In this document: positions 4,128 through 6,951 of the stretch, one piece after another
How the letters are laid out: every line of letters begins with the position of its first letter
Numbering within the stretch: the first letter of the stretch is position 1
Source of the DNA: Bacteroidota bacterium
GTDB taxonomy: Bacteria > Bacteroidota > Bacteroidia > 2-12-FULL-35-15
Direction of reading: 5' to 3'
Length of the DNA: 6,951 nucleotides
NCBI GenBank assembly: GCA_021413595.1
Contig: JAIOQD010000066.1
Span: 1 to 6,951, forward strand
The notes under the pieces: model-generated
Seen by the model: the letters and a program-made list of their open reading frames with translations, nothing else
Told to the model about the DNA's origin: nothing
The model's database searches: none
Program-made: the position numbers and the translations under genes

Positions 4128-6809
4128 ATGAAAAAAACCTTACTCACTTTATGTACTGTCGGTTTGTTTAATTTCGCAAATGCGCAGGTAAGTGCCTACA
4201 CTTTTGCCGGTTCTACCGGAACGTATACCGCAATTTCAACAGGTACCTCAATTGCAACTGGTACTCAGGATGACAGCGTTATTTCTGCAAAACCAATTGG
4301 GTTTACTTTTAATTATAATGGTACCAATTACACCACATTCGGAGCCAGTATAAATGGTTGGATATCGCTTGGTTCAACAGTACCGACTAACAGCTATACG
4401 CCAATCAGCACAGGAACAACCAATAATATTATTTCTGCATTGGGTAAAGATCTCCAATTAGGTTACACTGCTGCAGGTGCTTATACATCAGGAAGCAATA
4501 CAATTACAATGGCTGCTGGCGCAACTGCAGGTTTTGTTGTTGGAGATGTTTTTATTACAGGTTCAGGATTTCCAGCAGGCACCGCTGTAACTGCAGTTGG
4601 AGCAACAACTCTTACTGCATCTGCAAATGCAACTACAACAGGAACAGCCGGTACTTATACTGTTTTAGGGAATATTCAATATTTAATGGCAGGAACAGCT
4701 CCTAACAGAACTTGTACTATTCAATGGACACGTGCCCGCAGATATGGTACTTTGGCTACAACTGGTCAAAATAATCTTTTTAATTTCCAGATTAAACTTA
4801 CCGAAACAAGCAATACTATTTCCTTTGTATATGGTATATTTCTGACCAACGCTACTTCAAGTAAATATGAGGTTGGTCTTCGTGGAAATGCCAGCACAGA
4901 TTTTAATAATAGAAAAACAAGTACTAACTGGGCTGCAACAACAGCTGGTACACTTAAAACTGATACCTGCTCCCTTACAACAACTGTTAAACCTGCATCA
5001 GGACAAACCTTTACATGGACTCCTCCACCAGTTTGTTCCGGTCCTTCAACAACTCCAGTAGCTTCAGCACCAACAGGAGTGTGTAGCGGTGTAAGTTTTG
5101 ATCTGGTATTAACCGGATACACTCCAAATGTTTCAGGTCTTACTTTTCAGTGGCAATCATCAACTACATCAGGGGGAACATATACAAACATTCCATTGGC
5201 TACTACTACAACTTTTGCTACAACACAAACAGCTACAATGTACTATAAATGCGAGGTTACCTGCAGCGGTGGAACAGCAGTGCCTTCAAATGTTGTAACT
5301 GTAACTTTGAATGCGCCTTCGGCTTGTTATTGTATCCCAACTTCTTCAAGTTGTACTAGTGATATGATGACCAATGTAACTATTTCTACAATTAACAGCA
5401 CAACAACATGTTCTCCTGCCGGTTACGGAACTTACACTACTCCAACAGCAACTTTAAATCTAGGAGTAAATTACCCTATTTCAATTAGCATCAGTTCAGG
5501 ATTTACAGAGCATGCATCAGTTTGGATTGATTACAATCAAAATGGAACTTTCGATGCATCTGAATTTACCTCAATTGGTAGCAGCACAGGAACTCCAATT
5601 ACTTCAAGCATAACAATTCCTGGAACCGCCACCTTGGGTTCAACAAAAATGCGTGTCAGATTAAAATACAGTACCGCTTTAACCGCTGCTGATGCTTGTT
5701 TAGGATACTCATTTGGCGAAACAGAAGATTATGCAATAACAATAGGTGCAGGAACAGCATGTTCACCCCCCCCAACTGCCGGCACAGCTTCCGTTTCTAA
5801 TGATACTGTTTGTGGTGGTGAAAGTTTTAATCTTATTTTAACAGGTTATACTTCTGGTGTTACAGGCATTACATTTCAGTGGCAATCTTCAACCACTTCC
5901 GGTGGAACATATACTGACATTTCAGGTGCAACTACATCAACTTACGCAGCCACACAAACAGCTACAATGTATTATAAATGCATGGTTAGTTGCAGCGGTG
6001 GAACTGCAGTGGCTTCAACTCCTATAGCTGTAATTCTTAAACCACTCATACAGTGCTACTGTATTTCAACTGCAACAGGTGTATCTGATGAAGAAATATT
6101 TAATGTTACTGTAGGAACATTAAATAACACCTCAACTTGTACAACAACTGGTGGGCCAGGTTCTGTTTTGAAAATGTATTCGAATTATACTACTGTTGCT
6201 GCTCCACTTCTTTCAAGAACTGCTGCTAATACTTTTTCTGTTACTATCGGAACTTGTGGAACAACAGCTTATACCAGTGCTTTTAAAATATTTATTGATT
6301 ATAATCAAAATGGATCTTTTGCTGATGCAGGAGAAGCAGTTTATAAATCAGATACGGCTACTGCTTTAACATATACAAAAACGGGCAGTTTTACGGTTCC
6401 TACGTCTGCAGCAAGCGGGAATACATTGATGAGAGTTGTGAATACAGAAACCGACTTTGCTCACACAATAGACTCTTGCGGAACTTATGGTTATGGTGAA
6501 ACCGAAGACTATTTAGTGAATATACCTTCTCTTGTTGGAATTGAAGAAAACGAGTTACTTAATACTATTTCGGTTTATCCAAACCCAACAACAGGTTTAT
6601 TTAATATCACAACAAGTAATGCGAACTTTACTCAATTGACTATCAGTGTAATTGATATTCAAGGCAAAGAAGTGTTCAATACTTCAGATAAAAATTACTC
6701 TGTTAATTATAACAAACAAATTAATTTAGAAGGCTTAGCAAAAGGTATTTATTATATCAAACTAAATACAGGAGCTGGTGTTAAAATTCAAAAATTAATT
6801 ATTCAGTAA
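4128..6809 (+). CDS. Modular T9SS-exported surface protein: beta domain with nested insert, (Ig-like + GEVED) x2, T9SS C-terminal domain
   Basis: An 893-residue predicted surface or secreted protein, probably adhesive or structural; no catalytic motif is seen. The start is ATG 4128 (signal peptide MKKTLLTLCTVGLF..., cleavage after A19) rather than the upstream TTG 4086, which lies in the promoter. Residues about 20-300 form a beta-rich domain (PIGFTFNYNGTNYT, SINGWISLGS, then GTAPNRTCTIQWTRAR), interrupted at about 122-180 by a Thr/Ala/Gly-rich insert. Next come Ig-like 1 (C303-C400), GEVED 1 (about 403-541; WIDYNQNGTFD 466-476, GETEDY 530-535), Ig-like 2 (C545-C643) and GEVED 2 (about 646-800; FIDYNQNGSF 722-731, GETEDY 790-795). 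Both Ig copies contain FQWQSSTTSGGTYT. The DYNQNG loops look like calcium sites (inference). The T9SS sorting domain covers about 810-893, with YPNP (817-820) and GLAKGIYYIKL. The gene has its own promoter and a strong terminator, so it is probably monocistronic. An 8-C run lies at 5766-5773. The ligand is unknown. Confidence 0.93.
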   Translation: MKKTLLTLCTVGLFNFANAQVSAYTFAGSTGTYTAISTGTSIATGTQDDSVISAKPIGFTFNYNGTNYTTFGASINGWISLGSTVPTNSYTPISTGTTNNIISALGKDLQLGYTAAGAYTSGSNTITMAAGATAGFVVGDVFITGSGFPAGTAVTAVGATTLTASANATTTGTAGTYTVLGNIQYLMAGTAPNRTCTIQWTRARRYGTLATTGQNNLFNFQIKLTETSNTISFVYGIFLTNATSSKYEVGLRGNASTDFNNRKTSTNWAATTAGTLKTDTCSLTTTVKPASGQTFTWTPPPVCSGPSTTPVASAPTGVCSGVSFDLVLTGYTPNVSGLTFQWQSSTTSGGTYTNIPLATTTTFATTQTATMYYKCEVTCSGGTAVPSNVVTVTLNAPSACYCIPTSSSCTSDMMTNVTISTINSTTTCSPAGYGTYTTPTATLNLGVNYPISISISSGFTEHASVWIDYNQNGTFDASEFTSIGSSTGTPITSSITIPGTATLGSTKMRVRLKYSTALTAADACLGYSFGETEDYAITIGAGTACSPPPTAGTASVSNDTVCGGESFNLILTGYTSGVTGITFQWQSSTTSGGTYTDISGATTSTYAATQTATMYYKCMVSCSGGTAVASTPIAVILKPLIQCYCISTATGVSDEEIFNVTVGTLNNTSTCTTTGGPGSVLKMYSNYTTVAAPLLSRTAANTFSVTIGTCGTTAYTSAFKIFIDYNQNGSFADAGEAVYKSDTATALTYTKTGSFTVPTSAASGNTLMRVVNTETDFAHTIDSCGTYGYGETEDYLVNIPSLVGIEENELLNTISVYPNPTTGLFNITTSNANFTQLTISVIDIQGKEVFNTSDKNYSVNYNKQINLEGLAKGIYYIKLNTGAGVKIQKLIIQ
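5034..6530 (+). repeat. Tandem duplication of an Ig-like + GEVED module inside the surface protein gene
   Basis: Unit 1 spans about 5034-5759 and unit 2 about 5760-6530. The Ig-like halves are similar at DNA level, for example around 5147-5182 and 5875-5910, which both encode FQWQSSTTSGGTYT, and again at the stretches encoding QTATMYYKC. The GEVED halves are much more diverged and keep mainly DYNQNG and GETEDY. This suggests an older module duplication with later conservation or gene conversion of the Ig part. Confidence 0.8.
5766..5773 (+). repeat. 8-C homopolymer inside coding sequence
   Basis: Eight C in a row encode part of Ser-Pro-Pro-Pro-Thr at the linker before the second Ig-like domain. 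Gain of one C brings a stop at 5798-5800; loss of one C brings a stop at 5839-5841. Either would remove Ig-like 2, GEVED 2 and the T9SS sorting domain. The tract stands out in A+T-rich DNA. Confidence 0.9.
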
Positions 6810-6829
6810 TTATTTGAAGTAGGTTAAAG

Positions 6830-6866
6830 AAAAGGCCCATTCTTCGCTGAAGAATGGGCCTTTTTT
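6830..6866 (+). terminator. Strong intrinsic terminator after the surface protein gene, possibly bidirectional
   Basis: A 16-bp perfect stem pairs 6830-6845 with 6849-6864 (core AAGGCCCATTCTTC and its complement) around the 3-base loop GCT, and runs into a 6-T tract (6861-6866). It begins 20 bp after the stop codon. The A-rich left side (AAAGAAAA) gives a U-rich tail on the minus strand too, so it could also end a convergent transcript. Confidence 0.93.
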
Positions 6867-6916
6867 AATGCCTTCGTTTTTTAACTTTCCGTTTGAATTA
6901 TATATTCTACATTTTT

Positions 6917-6951
6917 TCAAACATCTTCAAACACAAATTTTCCTGCCGGGT
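6917..6951 (-). CDS. Possible C-terminal end of a convergent gene (partial, very short)
   Basis: In one minus-strand frame the window edge reads PAGKFVFEDV followed by TGA (6919-6917). A convergent gene ending here would fit the bidirectional-looking terminator between it and the surface protein gene. Only about ten residues are visible, another minus-strand frame also stays open until TAG 14 codons in, and a plus-strand frame from ATG 6868 is open to the edge. No family can be assigned. Confidence 0.22.
   Translation of the reverse strand, partial: PAGKFVFEDV

Noticed and set aside
4128..4187. Lipoprotein signal in the surface protein (Cys at residue 9)
   Set aside because: The preceding residues are LTL, not a lipobox ending in Gly, Ala or Ser, and the Cys lies inside the hydrophobic core. 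Cleavage after A19 is a better fit.
4766..5122. Open frames on the minus strand (118 codons) and in another plus frame (4867-5061, 64 codons) within the surface protein gene
   Set aside because: Both overlap the well-supported long frame with signal peptide and sorting domain. Their products are low-complexity out-of-frame readings.
6868..6951. Plus-strand frame from ATG 6868 open to the window edge
   Set aside because: It begins directly after the terminator T-run with no promoter, and its Phe/Leu-rich product looks like the complement of A-rich minus-strand DNA.
1..6951. CRISPR arrays, tRNA or rRNA genes, insertion sequences, toxin-antitoxin or phage-defence genes
   Set aside because: I saw no regularly spaced direct repeats, no tRNA-like cloverleaf and no transposase or defence-type motif. 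The helicase motifs alone do not indicate a defence system.

Overview
The window looks like a chromosomal stretch from a Bacteroidota bacterium (Flavobacteriia, Sphingobacteriia or Chitinophagia type; I cannot place it further). It is A+T-rich and the start codons have A-rich leaders with no Shine-Dalgarno sequence. One promoter matches the Bacteroidota TTG / TAnnTTTG pattern, and two predicted secreted proteins end in type IX secretion system (T9SS) sorting domains.

Layout. Positions 1-1862 (minus strand) hold the N-terminal 620 codons of a UvrD/RecB/AddA-like helicase whose 3' part lies outside the window. Its coding sequence contains a short element that resembles a dispersed bacterial repeat. 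Positions 1863-2198 form a divergent intergenic region with a roughly 90-bp structured repeat-like element and a separate 13-bp perfect inverted repeat. Positions 2199-3893 (plus) encode a secreted S8 (subtilisin-like) peptidase with signal peptide, propeptide, catalytic domain and T9SS C-terminal domain. After a 234-bp gap with a well-matched promoter and palindrome, positions 4128-6809 (plus) encode an 893-residue modular surface or secreted protein. Its order is signal peptide, N-terminal beta domain with a nested insert, Ig-like, GEVED, Ig-like, GEVED, T9SS C-terminal domain. A strong hairpin terminator follows at 6830-6866. The last 35 bases may hold the end of a convergent minus-strand gene.

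Working together. The helicase is a DNA-repair gene and is unrelated in function to the other two. The peptidase and the modular protein should both cross the inner membrane by Sec and the outer membrane by T9SS. They share a pathway and a location, but each appears to have its own promoter, so they are neighbours rather than a proven operon. No new multi-gene system is evident. The most notable signals are smaller: a repeat inside a coding region, an 8-C tract placed where slippage would switch off sorting of the surface protein, palindromes at both promoter regions with a shared TTCGT/ACGAA core, a nested repeat domain in the surface protein, and an atypical oxyanion-hole position in the peptidase.
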